From Aeromicrobium sp. (GTDB taxonomy: Bacteria; Actinomycetota; Actinomycetes; Propionibacteriales; Nocardioidaceae): a stretch of 52,289 nucleotides of DNA. Where the stretch lies: the NCBI GenBank assembly GCA_014377785.1, contig JACMOZ010000391.1, forward strand, positions 1 through 52,289, written 5' to 3'. This document shows positions 29,051-36,955 of this stretch, in pieces (positions within the stretch are counted from its first letter, which is position 1; the number at the start of each line of letters is the position of its first letter). The notes beneath the pieces are model-generated. The model searched no databases and was not told where the DNA came from. It was given only the letters and a program-made list of their open reading frames with translations. The position numbers and the translations under genes were made by a program.

Positions 29051-29685
29051 GTCTGTCTACTGGGGCCCGGCGTTTGGCGCTCGGCGCATTTACGCTCGTT
29101 GTTGTGGCGCTGATCGCGGTGGCGGCCGTGACCATTTCCAGGTCCGGCGACGAGCAGGCCACGGCATCGAAAGTTGATCTGAGTGCGGGGAGCGGACAGG
29201 GGGCCAACGCGGCTCCGCCATGGTTGTTGCCTGTCGATGTTCTTGCACGGGTCAAGGCTGCGGGACTGAATCTTGGTGCCATGGGAATGGCGGAGCATTA
29301 CCACGTTCACCTCGACATTCTCATCGACGGAAAGGCCGTGCCGGTGCCTGCAGACGTCGGTGTTGATCCGAGCGATGGGTCAATGTCGGCACTTCATTCC
29401 CACAGCAACGATGGGATTGTCCATATCGAGGCTGCCACCAAGGGCCAGGCGTTCACCCTCGGTCAGTTTTTCACTCAGTGGGACGTCTCGTTGTCCGGGA
29501 ACCAGATCGGGTCGCTCGCGGCCCGTGATGGCAAGTCACTCAAAGCCTTTGTCAACGGCAAAGAAGTCACGAGCAACCCGGCAATGATTCGTTTGGCCGC
29601 AAGCCAGCAGATCACCCTCGTCTTCGGGCCGACCGACGCTCAGGTCAAAGTGCCTGAAAGCTTCGACTTCGGCAACGAGCTCTGA
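29047..29685 (+). CDS. Membrane-anchored His-rich protein coupled to DUF305
   Basis: 212 residues with one N-terminal membrane helix (about 10-30). The outer domain contains dense histidine motifs, AEHYHVHLDILIDGK and ALHSHSNDGIVHIE, which look like a metal site on beta strands, followed by a WDVSLSGNQIGSL segment and a ubiquitin-like-looking end (VNGKEVTSNPAMIRL). I do not recall a named function. Translational coupling to DUF305 strongly suggests joint action in binding or delivering a metal such as copper outside the cell. Confidence 0.65.
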   Translation: MSLSTGARRLALGAFTLVVVALIAVAAVTISRSGDEQATASKVDLSAGSGQGANAAPPWLLPVDVLARVKAAGLNLGAMGMAEHYHVHLDILIDGKAVPVPADVGVDPSDGSMSALHSHSNDGIVHIEAATKGQAFTLGQFFTQWDVSLSGNQIGSLAARDGKSLKAFVNGKEVTSNPAMIRLAASQQITLVFGPTDAQVKVPESFDFGNEL

Positions 29686-29690
29686 CCCGC

Positions 29691-29751
29691 AAGATGTGGG
29701 CACTTGCCGGGGGTCAAGCGACGACAAGCCCCCCGAAAATGCCCGCATCTT
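29691..29751. repeat. Large imperfect inverted repeat
   Basis: The arms AAGATGTGGGCA (29691-29702) and TGCCCGCATCTT (29740-29751) pair over 12 positions with one G-T. Inner G and C runs extend the stem. It begins five bases after the stop at 29685. It could be a terminator without a T run or the remnant of a small mobile repeat. Confidence 0.5.
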
Positions 29752-29877
29752 GGGGTGGGTAGCCGCGGTTTCTAACGCGGCCCCGCCTTTTGCTTCCGAT
29801 GGCAACTTCGCCACAGGGCGACACACAATTTCGCCGTCAGCGTCGCATTCAGGCGTTCGAGGATCGACTGTCGTCGA

Positions 29878-30051
29878 TCAGTGCTTGAAGGCATCCTTGA
29901 TGTTCTCTCCGGCCTTTTTGAAATCGGCCTTAGTCTGATCGGCGTGGCCTTCGGCTTCGAGTGAGTCGTCGTCAGTCGCCTTGCCTGCTGCCTCTTTGGC
30001 TTTTCCCTTGGCATCTTCAGCGGCGTTGCCGATTTTGTCGTTTAGTCCCAT
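29878..30051 (-). CDS. CsbD-like stress protein
   Basis: 57 residues from an ATG at 30051 with AAGGAAT upstream. The sequence (MGLNDKIGNAAEDAKGKAKE, then AEGHADQTKADFKKAGENIKDAFKH) is the repetitive, helical, highly charged pattern of the CsbD family. These are general-stress proteins under SigB in Bacillus; their molecular function is unknown. A SigF-like promoter (GATT-N15-GGGTAT) lies 47-71 bp upstream of the start. Confidence 0.85.
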   Translation of the reverse strand: MGLNDKIGNAAEDAKGKAKEAAGKATDDDSLEAEGHADQTKADFKKAGENIKDAFKH

Positions 30052-30097
30052 GATCATTCCTTTTCGGTTAAGTCTCTTCGATGGCGGTAATTTATGT

Positions 30098-30122
30098 ATA
30101 CCCACATTGATGGGCACTAATC
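30098..30122 (-). promoter_or_regulatory. SigF-like promoter of the CsbD gene
   Basis: Read on the reverse strand, GATT and GGGTAT are 15 bp apart, close to the actinobacterial SigF consensus GTTT-N15-GGGTAT (one -35 mismatch). A SigF/SigB-class sigma gene lies 1 kb away. Confidence 0.45.
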
Positions 30123-30206
30123 CATTTCCTTTGCATAATTGGCCTGCATGGATTAATGGCGGCTGGGTATTGAATCCAAAGTTCGCTATCCGATGAAGGA
30201 GATTTC

Positions 30207-30341
30207 ATGACTACCAGCCCGAACGATTCGCCATCGCCATCGCCATCCGTCGACCCAACCGGGAATCTCCAGAAGGTTGAGCCCGATGACGACACGGGAG
30301 AGATCCCGTTGGCAGTGATGGAACGAATTCTGAAGTCTTAA
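30207..30341 (+). CDS. 44-aa acidic Ser/Pro-rich small protein
   Basis: The reading frame begins MTTSPNDSPSPSPSVDPTGN and ends PLAVMERILKS. GAAGGAG sits at a good distance before the ATG, a stronger site than usual here. The peptide is soluble and acidic, with no family recognised. It lies in the interval between csbD and tetR. The strong ribosome site and clean frame make it a plausible unannotated gene. Confidence 0.5.
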   Translation: MTTSPNDSPSPSPSVDPTGNLQKVEPDDDTGEIPLAVMERILKS

Positions 30342-30387
30342 GCTTTTCGGCCGGGGAGGAATCGCCGTGGGCTTGCTCCCATTGCTT

Positions 30388-30987
30388 TCAGCCCAACGGG
30401 GCTTCTGGTCCGCGGAACTGCTCGATCAGCGTGCGAGCCATTGCTTTCGCGCGTATGGCGGCTTTGAGGTCGCCTTCGGCCGCCGAGACGATCGAGCCCT
30501 TCATCAGGATGTGCCAGGAACGGGCGAACTCCTCGGGCTCCCGTAACCCCGCCTCCGACGCCAGCCCACGCACGACCGAGCGAATGTCCTCGAGATAACC
30601 GACAGCTGCTTGGCCCAATGGGTGCTGCGGCCCCATTTCCAGCATGACGTTGACGAACGAGCAGGCTTCGAACTCCGCCGGGCGGCTGAACCAGTCGTCG
30701 TACACATCGAAAATGGCGAGCAATTGGCCTTCGGGATGATCAGACCTCGACCTGGCACCTTCCTCGACGACTTCGCGCGTCCAGAGCTGATCGCGGCGCG
30801 CAAGGAAAGCCAGCACGAGGTCGTCCTTGCTGCGAAAATATTTGTAAAACGTTGCCTTGGCAACATTCGAGGTGGCGATGATCTCATCAACGCCGACACC
30901 GCGCACACCGCGGCGTGCGAAGAGGTCGTACGCGGTGTTCATCAGACGTTCTTTTGCCGGGGCAAGCGCAACGGAAATTTCTGTCAT
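30388..30987 (-). CDS. TetR-family transcriptional regulator
   Basis: 199 residues. The N-terminal helix-turn-helix is clear: ERLMNTAYDLFARRGVRGVGVDEII, then NVAKATFYKYFRSKDDLV. The C-terminal ~140 residues form a helical ligand domain of unknown specificity. The gene is divergent from the sigma-factor gene, and a 16-18 bp palindrome centred in the intergenic region probably binds this protein, giving autoregulation and control of the sigma gene. A matching palindrome lies near 34368. Confidence 0.88.
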   Translation of the reverse strand: MTEISVALAPAKERLMNTAYDLFARRGVRGVGVDEIIATSNVAKATFYKYFRSKDDLVLAFLARRDQLWTREVVEEGARSRSDHPEGQLLAIFDVYDDWFSRPAEFEACSFVNVMLEMGPQHPLGQAAVGYLEDIRSVVRGLASEAGLREPEEFARSWHILMKGSIVSAAEGDLKAAIRAKAMARTLIEQFRGPEAPLG

Positions 30988-31014
30988 TCTTACGGCTCCT
31001 TAAGCATTTCAGAT

Positions 31015-31032
31015 AGACAGACCCGTCTGTCG
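31015..31032. promoter_or_regulatory. Palindromic operator between tetR and sigma genes
   Basis: AGACAGACC-CGTCTGTCG has 16 central bases (31016-31031) perfectly palindromic. It is 28 bp upstream of tetR and about 70 bp upstream of the sigma-factor start. The same half-site with the same spacing recurs at 34360-34377. Confidence 0.6.
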
Positions 31033-31099
31033 ATGCTACAAAGAGGGTACGTCAAAAAAGCGGCGCTTGACTCTGACACAAAGCAAAGTTTGGTCAAAG

Positions 31100-31945
31100 A
31101 TGGCGAAGTCATTCATCGTGGATTCCAAACGAGCTCGACTGCGCTCCTCGAATCCCAGTGCTAGCAGTACCTATGCCCCTGCGAATCGCAGCGACCTGAC
31201 CAGGTCGTTGTTCGCCGACTACGCAGCGGAGACCTCTGAGTCCCGAAAACGGCATATTTGTGATCAGATTGTCGAAATCAACATCGGCGTGGCAAATTCG
31301 ATCGCTCATCGTTATCGCGACCGTGGCGAACGGGTCGACGATCTAGAACAAGTCGCCTGTCTGGGTTTGGTGAAAGCCGTGAACGGATTCGACTCATCAC
31401 GCGGGCGGGACTTTCTCGTTTATGCGGTCCCGACAATCGCCGGGGAAGTGAAAAGGCACTTCCGTGATCGTTGCTGGGTGGTGCGACCGACGCGTCGAAT
31501 CCAGGAATTGAAGAGTCACATTTCAGGCTGCACAGAGGTGCTGCGGCAGGCCCTCGGGTACAACCCGAGTGCTGCCGAAATCGCGGACTATCTCGGCGAG
31601 GCGCTCAATGATGTCAACGAGGCGCTTCGTGCCGATTCGTGTTTCCTGCCAACATCCCTGGATGTCAGGGTCGGCGAATCCGGGTCGAGTTCTCGAGGCG
31701 AATTGATCGGGGAAACCGATGCCGAGTTCGATCGTGTCGAAATCCGGTCCTTGCTGGGGCCGTGTATCGGCAGGTTGGCTGCCGAAGACCGGCAAATAGT
31801 CGTCCATCGATTCATCGACCAGTGGACACAGGAACAAATCGCCCAGGATCTCGGCGTCTCACAGATGCAAATTTCGCGCCGGCTCAGCCGAATCATGCTC
31901 ACCCTTCGAAACGATCTGGGCGAGGATTTGTTGTCGGCCTCATGA
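31100..31945 (+). CDS. SigF/SigB-class RNA polymerase sigma factor
   Basis: 281 residues from ATG 31100; a TTG at 31067 is possible but overlaps promoter-like sequence. Sigma region 2 is plain (IAHRYRDRGERVDDLEQVACLGLVKAV, then FLVYAVPTIAGEVKRHFRDR), followed by region 3 and a region 4 helix-turn-helix (WTQEQIAQDLGVSQMQISRRL). The VPTIxGEVKRHFRD block marks the general-stress and sporulation group (SigB/SigF/SigG), normally controlled by an anti-sigma kinase and STAS antagonists. A STAS gene lies 1.9 kb downstream, but no anti-sigma gene is in view. The stop overlaps the methyltransferase start. Confidence 0.9.
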   Translation: MAKSFIVDSKRARLRSSNPSASSTYAPANRSDLTRSLFADYAAETSESRKRHICDQIVEINIGVANSIAHRYRDRGERVDDLEQVACLGLVKAVNGFDSSRGRDFLVYAVPTIAGEVKRHFRDRCWVVRPTRRIQELKSHISGCTEVLRQALGYNPSAAEIADYLGEALNDVNEALRADSCFLPTSLDVRVGESGSSSRGELIGETDAEFDRVEIRSLLGPCIGRLAAEDRQIVVHRFIDQWTQEQIAQDLGVSQMQISRRLSRIMLTLRNDLGEDLLSAS

Positions 31946-32610
31946 TTCCCACTGACCTGTCGGGTTCAGAGGTGATTAGATTCGGACCGCTCGACATACA
32001 TTTTGGCGGTTCCGTTCTGCGACCGCGGCCCTGGACAATTGCCCAGTCGATGTGGGCCGAGGACTTGTTGATGGATGCTCCCGATGGCCCGGTACTCGAG
32101 CTGTGCTCCGGCGCAGGCCAGATGGGGCTTCTTCTTGCATCTCTGGTGTCGCGCAAAGTCGTGCTGGTCGACGTCGACGTCGACGCGTGTTCCTACGCCA
32201 GTGCCAATGCCCGTGCCGCCGGCGTTTCGGATCGAGTCGACGTGAGAGTTGGTCTGATGGACGCGATGCTCACTGCCGACGAGCGTTTTGCGCTCATCCT
32301 TGCCGACCCGCCGTGGGTGCCTTCGGATGAGACGATGCGATTTCCGATGGACCCGTTGCTGGCGATTGACGGCGGCAAGGACGGTCTGGATGTGGCGCGA
32401 ATCTGTGTCGAGGTGATTGGACGCCACCTCGTTGACGGGGGCGTGGCAATCCTTCAGCTGGGGGACGGGAGTCAGGTTTCGGCGATGAGCTGCTTTCTGG
32501 CAGCGCGACCGGTGATCGGGCTGCGCGTTGAGGAGATCCGTACCTTTGCCGGCGATGGTGTCCTGGTCTGCCTTGTGCAGTCAGGCTCTGCTTCCACTTT
32601 CGCTGACTAA
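31942..32610 (+). CDS. SAM-dependent methyltransferase, HemK/N6-type
   Basis: 222 residues starting within the sigma-factor stop (ATGA). The Rossmann fold shows SAM motif I (VLELCSGAGQMGLLLA), motif II (VVLVDVDVDACSYASANARAAG) and the catalytic motif IV as LADPPWVPSD, a variant of (D/N)PP(Y/W) used by amino-methylating enzymes. The target, DNA, RNA or protein Gln, cannot be told. Co-translation with a stress sigma factor is unusual and suggests a regulatory modification. It ends convergently with the CDGSH gene, overlapping by a few bases. Confidence 0.8.
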   Translation: MIPTDLSGSEVIRFGPLDIHFGGSVLRPRPWTIAQSMWAEDLLMDAPDGPVLELCSGAGQMGLLLASLVSRKVVLVDVDVDACSYASANARAAGVSDRVDVRVGLMDAMLTADERFALILADPPWVPSDETMRFPMDPLLAIDGGKDGLDVARICVEVIGRHLVDGGVAILQLGDGSQVSAMSCFLAARPVIGLRVEEIRTFAGDGVLVCLVQSGSASTFAD

Positions 32611-32789
32611 AGAAGTTTGTGAGTCCCGTCGCACCAGGGCGTTCGGCCGGTCTTTCCACAACGGCATACGGCGACAACGGGGCGGATGGTGCTGTGGGCG
32701 ACCCCGTCGAAGTCGATGATGTGATCGGCCCCCCGGATGAGAATCGGTCCGTCAGGGCACAAGGTGATCTCGACGCGAGGTTTGGTCAT
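32607..32789 (-). CDS. CDGSH iron-sulfur domain protein
   Basis: 60 residues. The complete CDGSH-type [2Fe-2S] ligand set is visible in CRCGKTGRTPWCDGTHK (three Cys and one His). Small single-domain members bind a labile Fe-S cluster and act in redox or iron sensing. The ATG overlaps the stop of the iron-redox gene (ATGA), so they form an operon with the STAS gene upstream. Confidence 0.88.
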   Translation of the reverse strand: MTKPRVEITLCPDGPILIRGADHIIDFDGVAHSTIRPVVAVCRCGKTGRTPWCDGTHKLL

Positions 32790-33835
32790 GGGGCGCCAAC
32801 CACACTCGGTGACTGGACAGGCGTTGCAGAGTCATCATGATCGTCCCACCGCGCTATGAGTTCGGCTGACTGGCGTGAGTCGAGCACAAGGCAGCACAGT
32901 GCACCGAACAGGATATCGGCCTCCAACTGCGGTTCCCCCTTGACGAGGTTCACGCAAATAGCGCGAACAGCGAGTTGTTCGTGGACCGCATCGGCTTCGA
33001 TATGTTCATCAAAATAGTCCGCCGCTGCTTCACTGAACCCTGCACGGCGAAGGCCAGCCGCATAGCGACGACATGGCAGTGAACTCGTGGCCTCGAAAGC
33101 TGCGAGATGCCCCATCGCCGCGCCACGATGGCGCCGATGCAACCCAAAAAATGACATCACGTTGTTCGCTGCGAGTGTAGGCGCACCTACTTCATCAATG
33201 TATGCGCCATAACTGGAATCCAATCCGGCTTCGTCCAACGTGATGGCGAACAACTCCGCGTGAGTCTGGCCCGCAATGCCATTGCCATACTCGTCGAATT
33301 GAAGTTCGACGAGCGCTGACTTTGCCGGACCGCTGATGCGTGGAATCGCCCATGTCTGGGCGTCGGCCTCCTTGAGATGGTAGATGCTGCGGCTGAGGAG
33401 AAACTCACGAATCTGCTCTGCCGAGGCGTCCCTCTGGACTCGTTGCGCGAGCGCTGGCCCTTCGAACGCACCGACCAGTTCAAAGAATCGGGAGGCCAGA
33501 TCGCCTCCGCGCGTGCTGGCGTTGGCTTGCACACAAGCACTCTGCTTCTTGAGTGCGTCACGGATCGCCTCGTGGAGTGCATGGTCGAACGCGTCTTCAA
33601 GCTTGGAGCGCACGGCCAGCAGCGTCGGATCCCATTCCCACCGCTCATCGATGTCGTCGAAGGATCTGAAATGAAGTTCGTAAAGTGCCCACAAAGCAAT
33701 TTGCAGATCGACGTCATCGAGCGCATCAGACGCCCTGCACATGCGGACGACAAGGGAGGATTTGGCGTTCGGGCCGTCATGCATATAGTCAAAGAGGGCC
33801 CTGCTGATTGGCCCCCTCGCTTGTGGCAATTTCAT
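32786..33835 (-). CDS. Haem-oxygenase-like iron-containing redox enzyme
   Basis: 349 residues, almost all helical. Candidate metal ligands recur in the helices as E/H patterns (LWALYELHFRSF, FDEYGNGIAGQTHAELF, YFDEHIEADAVHEQLA), typical of the haem-oxygenase-like di-iron (HDO) superfamily often named iron-containing redox enzyme. The reaction is unknown. Start and stop overlap the flanking STAS and CDGSH genes by four bases each, so the three are translated as one unit. Pairing with a CDGSH protein suggests electron or iron supply. Confidence 0.8.
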   Translation of the reverse strand: MKLPQARGPISRALFDYMHDGPNAKSSLVVRMCRASDALDDVDLQIALWALYELHFRSFDDIDERWEWDPTLLAVRSKLEDAFDHALHEAIRDALKKQSACVQANASTRGGDLASRFFELVGAFEGPALAQRVQRDASAEQIREFLLSRSIYHLKEADAQTWAIPRISGPAKSALVELQFDEYGNGIAGQTHAELFAITLDEAGLDSSYGAYIDEVGAPTLAANNVMSFFGLHRRHRGAAMGHLAAFEATSSLPCRRYAAGLRRAGFSEAAADYFDEHIEADAVHEQLAVRAICVNLVKGEPQLEADILFGALCCLVLDSRQSAELIARWDDHDDSATPVQSPSVVGAP

Positions 33836-34287
33836 GACATGGCTGGCGAACCAGACTCCGCGGGATTCTTCTTCTGATCCTCAGTGATTTCGACAAGTGA
33901 TTGTGCATTGCCCCTGGTGCGGGCCGAGGTCGCGACGCCGAAATCCTTGTCCAGTCCAGTGATAGCCAATATTTGTATCAGTCGTTTGTTGGCGCCGATC
34001 AACTCGAGTGAGCCACCGTTTGCGCGGGTACGTTGCGATGCGCCAACGAGCACACCGAGACCGCTCGCATCCAGGAATTCAGCACGCTGGACATCGATTT
34101 TGAGATAGCGGTACCCGCCATCGATGGCGTTCAGGAGTTGGTCGCGCAGCGCGGGAGCCGTAGAAACGTTTATGTCGCCACTGACTTCAATTTCGCAGTT
34201 GTCATGCGGATCGACTAAAAGTCGATCGGCGTTCAAAGCAGTTCCTTTAGGGACCGCGGGACTTCCTCGCAAAGGGAGATCAGTCAT
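33832..34287 (-). CDS. STAS-domain anti-anti-sigma factor
   Basis: 151 residues from ATG 34287, with GAGG before it. The STAS core reads EIEVSGDINVSTAPALRD, then VQRAEFLDASGLGVLVGA, and the Ser in DASGLG is the expected phosphorylation site. Such proteins release stress sigma factors by binding an anti-sigma kinase when unphosphorylated. A SigF-class gene is nearby. An extra C-terminal tail (AQSLVEITEDQKKN) is polar. It heads the iron-redox/CDGSH operon, whose upstream region holds a TetR-type palindrome. Confidence 0.87.
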   Translation of the reverse strand: MTDLPLRGSPAVPKGTALNADRLLVDPHDNCEIEVSGDINVSTAPALRDQLLNAIDGGYRYLKIDVQRAEFLDASGLGVLVGASQRTRANGGSLELIGANKRLIQILAITGLDKDFGVATSARTRGNAQSLVEITEDQKKNPAESGSPAMS

Positions 34288-34359
34288 CGTGCACCTCGCC
34301 ACCCAGAACTAGCGTGAGGCGGCGCACTTCTTGACCACCTTGAGAATCAACACTAAGTC

Positions 34360-34377
34360 AGACTGACATGTCTGTCT
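34360..34377. promoter_or_regulatory. Second TetR-type palindrome
   Basis: AGACTGACA-TGTCTGTCT is an 18-bp near-perfect palindrome (one mismatch pair) with the same half-site and spacing as the site at 31015-31032. It sits in the divergent region between the STAS operon and the first GAF-ANTAR gene. A GGGTAT -10-like element follows at 34403. Confidence 0.55.
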
Positions 34378-34535
34378 ACTCGATGGACGTTGCTACTGTG
34401 GTGGGTATAAGCAGAAAGTGCACATCGCCCCAGACCCCGGTGATGACTAATTGCGGGAGTCAAGAATGCAGCCAACTGAGCTTCACGGGATCGCAGCCGC
34501 CGAGAAGATGCAGAACTGATGGTGTTTTCGGCAAC

Positions 34536-35252
34536 ATGAGTCCACGCGTGCAGCAGATCGTGACGACACTTTTCGAGAGTGATCGCGGTGACACACTGCC
34601 CGAGCTTCTGTGCGAAGAGTGCCTCAGGGCCCTCCCGGTCAGCGGCGTCGGGCTTGCCCTGATGACTGACGAAGGCCACCAGGGAGTGGTGGCCGCCACC
34701 AACGGCCCAGCCAGATTGCTGGAAGAGCTGCAATACACGCTCGGCGAGGGGCCTTGCCTTGATGCCTCGCGCGAGGGCCGGCCAGTACTCCAACCTGACC
34801 TCGCGCAAACAGGTCCGGGCAGGTGGCCAATATTTGGGCCCGCCATGCACGACGCCGGTGTCGCGGCCATTTTCGTGATCCCGTTGCAGGTCGGGGCGAT
34901 TCGACTTGGCGTGCTCAGCCTCTACCGGGATACCAGCGGGAGCCTCGACCGCGAGCAGTTGGCAGACGCGCTGGCGTTCGCCGACGCCGCTGCCATCGTT
35001 CTTCTCCATTTACAGGACCAGGTAGAACCCGGTGAAGGATTGCATCCACAACTTGTCGATGCTTCCGGGTCGCAGGCAGAAATCCATCAGTCGACAGGAT
35101 TCATCGCCGTGCAGGCAGCGGTGGGTCTTACCGAGGCGCTCTTGATCCTTCGGGCCCGGGCTTTCTCGGAAAATCGGCCGATAGTGGACGTCGCCCGCGA
35201 TGTGTTGGCCCGAAAACTCAAATTTCACTCTGGCGATGATCCCCGTGGGTAG
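34536..35252 (+). CDS. GAF-ANTAR regulator 1
   Basis: 238 residues from ATG 34536 (MSPRVQQIVTTLFESD); an upstream in-frame ATG at 34368 lies inside the palindrome and is less likely. A GAF sensor domain (residues ~15-155; LLCEECLRALPVSGVGLALMT, GEGPCLDASREGRPV) is followed by an ANTAR RNA-binding domain (HQSTGFIAVQAAVGLTEALLIL, then RARAFSENRPIVDVARDVL). ANTAR proteins bind paired hexaloop hairpins in leader RNA and prevent termination. It is probably cytoplasmic; ligand unknown. A second GAF-ANTAR gene follows 48 bp later. Confidence 0.82.
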   Translation: MSPRVQQIVTTLFESDRGDTLPELLCEECLRALPVSGVGLALMTDEGHQGVVAATNGPARLLEELQYTLGEGPCLDASREGRPVLQPDLAQTGPGRWPIFGPAMHDAGVAAIFVIPLQVGAIRLGVLSLYRDTSGSLDREQLADALAFADAAAIVLLHLQDQVEPGEGLHPQLVDASGSQAEIHQSTGFIAVQAAVGLTEALLILRARAFSENRPIVDVARDVLARKLKFHSGDDPRG

Positions 35253-35300
35253 GCTGGTAATCAACGGTCGGACATGGCCGCTAACGAAGGACGGTGCACT

Positions 35301-36035
35301 ATGAGGCGCGAGCAGCTCATCGCCAAGACGTTCGTCGAACTCACCGACACTCTCGTCGACGAGTTCGACGTGCTTGACGTTATGCACACACTGACCGACT
35401 GCACCATCGAGCTACTTGGTGCCGACGCCGCCGGTCTCATCTTGTCTGACCAGCGTGGAAATATGCAGGTCGTTGCCAGCACCAGCCACGAAGCACGTCT
35501 CGTGGAGTTGTTCGCACTGCAGAACGACGAAGGCCCGTGTCTTGATTGCTTCAACAGTGGAAAAACTGTGGTCAATGTCGGACCCGATGAAGCTGTTGAC
35601 AGGTGGCCGCGATTCACCGCGGCCGCCACTGCTGCGGGCTACCGGTCCACACACGCACTGCCGCTTCGCTTGCGGCGGCAGTGTATTGGCGCAATCGCCC
35701 TGTTTTGCAAGGACGAATCGACCTTGAGCGAGGATGACCTGGCTCTGGGACAGGCACTCGCCGACGTTGCCACCATCAGTTTGCTTCAGGAGCGGGCAGT
35801 ACGACAGAACGAGCTTCTTGCCGAACAATTACAAACCGCTTTGAACCGTCGAGTACTCATCGAACAGGCAAAAGGTTCACTGGCGGCACGCACGGATGTC
35901 GCCACCGAGGCGACTTTCGGCCTCATACGCGACTATTGCCGAAGAACTCAACAGCCGCTCAGCCTCGTCGCCACGGCCATTATCGACGGAAGCCTCGACG
36001 CCACCCGGCTTCAAGTCTCCGAACTACCCAAATAA
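35301..36035 (+). CDS. GAF-ANTAR regulator 2
   Basis: 244 residues, GAAGGA before ATG 35301. The GAF domain (residues ~10-160) shows LLGADAAGLILSDQRGNMQV and EGPCLDCFNSGKTV with Cys residues at the usual GEGPC position. The ANTAR part is typical (RRVLIEQAKGSLAARTDVA, then IRDYCRRTQQPLSLVATAII). Same architecture as the preceding gene but clearly diverged, so an old duplication. Role: signal-dependent antitermination (inferred from family). Confidence 0.87.
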   Translation: MRREQLIAKTFVELTDTLVDEFDVLDVMHTLTDCTIELLGADAAGLILSDQRGNMQVVASTSHEARLVELFALQNDEGPCLDCFNSGKTVVNVGPDEAVDRWPRFTAAATAAGYRSTHALPLRLRRQCIGAIALFCKDESTLSEDDLALGQALADVATISLLQERAVRQNELLAEQLQTALNRRVLIEQAKGSLAARTDVATEATFGLIRDYCRRTQQPLSLVATAIIDGSLDATRLQVSELPK

Positions 36036-36060
36036 GCATCTGCTTGTTTTCGGGAGCCGT

Positions 36061-36828
36061 TTAGGGCACAACGTCATCGTTGCGGCTGTTGTGGTGCCGG
36101 ACCACCTGATGTGCAATCTGATTGAGTTTCATATTCATGTCCTGCGAAGACTTGCTCAGCATGGCGAAAGCTTCGGCATCGCTTATCTTGTGAAATGCCA
36201 TCATGAGTCCTACGGCTTGCCCGATTTCGCGATTGGTTCGCAGTCCGGCCTGAAGTGATTCGGACACCTTGTGAAATGACGTGGAGTCGTGCTCGGCTTG
36301 TCGGCGCGCCCGGATTTCAAAGTCAATGACCAGCCTGCTGGACAACCGCAGTTCCAACTCGTCGACGACAATGGCGGCAAGGTCCCTTAATGTTGCGATG
36401 TCGCCATCAGTTGCTTCACGAGGTTTCCGGTCAATTACACACAGTGTGCCCAGGTTGAAGCCGTCGTGGGTTTTCAGTGGGATCCCGAGATAGAAACGAA
36501 ACCCGGACTCGCCGGCGACCAAGGGATTCGAGAGCGCATGAGGGTCTTTCGAGGCGTCGGCGATCGTCCAAGGTTCGGCTTGAAGGATGGCTGAGGCACA
36601 GAGGCCAGGATCACGGCTCGTCTGTTGCGCGTCCAGTCCGTGGTGGGACTTGAACCAGATGCGATCGACGTCGACGATGCTCACAATGGAAATAGGCACG
36701 TCGCACAGTCGGGCTGCCAAAGCAGTAATTCTGTCGAAGGCGCCGTCGGGCGGTGTGTCCAGCACGTCATATCGACGGACGGCGTCCAGGCGGGCCGGCT
36801 CGTCGGTCAGCGTGGAACTGGGGCCCAT
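36061..36828 (-). CDS. GAF-ANTAR regulator 3 (DosR/phytochrome-like GAF)
   Basis: 255 residues. The GAF domain here is of the type often joined to histidine kinases: RLDAVRRYDVLDTPPDGAFDRITALAARL, ISIVSIVDVDRIWFKS, FYLGIPLKTHDGFNLGTLCVID. The C-terminal ~70 residues are ANTAR-like (TNREIGQAVGLMMAFHKISDAEAF, LNQIAHQVV). It converges with GAF-ANTAR 2. Three such regulators within 2.3 kb is unusual and points to leader-RNA control of nearby genes. Confidence 0.8.
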   Translation of the reverse strand: MGPSSTLTDEPARLDAVRRYDVLDTPPDGAFDRITALAARLCDVPISIVSIVDVDRIWFKSHHGLDAQQTSRDPGLCASAILQAEPWTIADASKDPHALSNPLVAGESGFRFYLGIPLKTHDGFNLGTLCVIDRKPREATDGDIATLRDLAAIVVDELELRLSSRLVIDFEIRARRQAEHDSTSFHKVSESLQAGLRTNREIGQAVGLMMAFHKISDAEAFAMLSKSSQDMNMKLNQIAHQVVRHHNSRNDDVVP

Positions 36829-36955
36829 ACGAATACCAATTTTCGTGAAGTCGGTGCGGTCGGAACGAGTCGTAAAACTGCGTCAGACTCGCTGACTTCA
36901 CGATACCGCCGGATCTTTTGTCCTGCCCGGTTGTTGCTGAATGATCTGGCGCCAT

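Noticed and set aside
30164..30170. GGGTAT as a SigF promoter for the 44-aa peptide gene
   Set aside because: No GTTT-like -35 element was found at 15-17 bp upstream, so it is not called.
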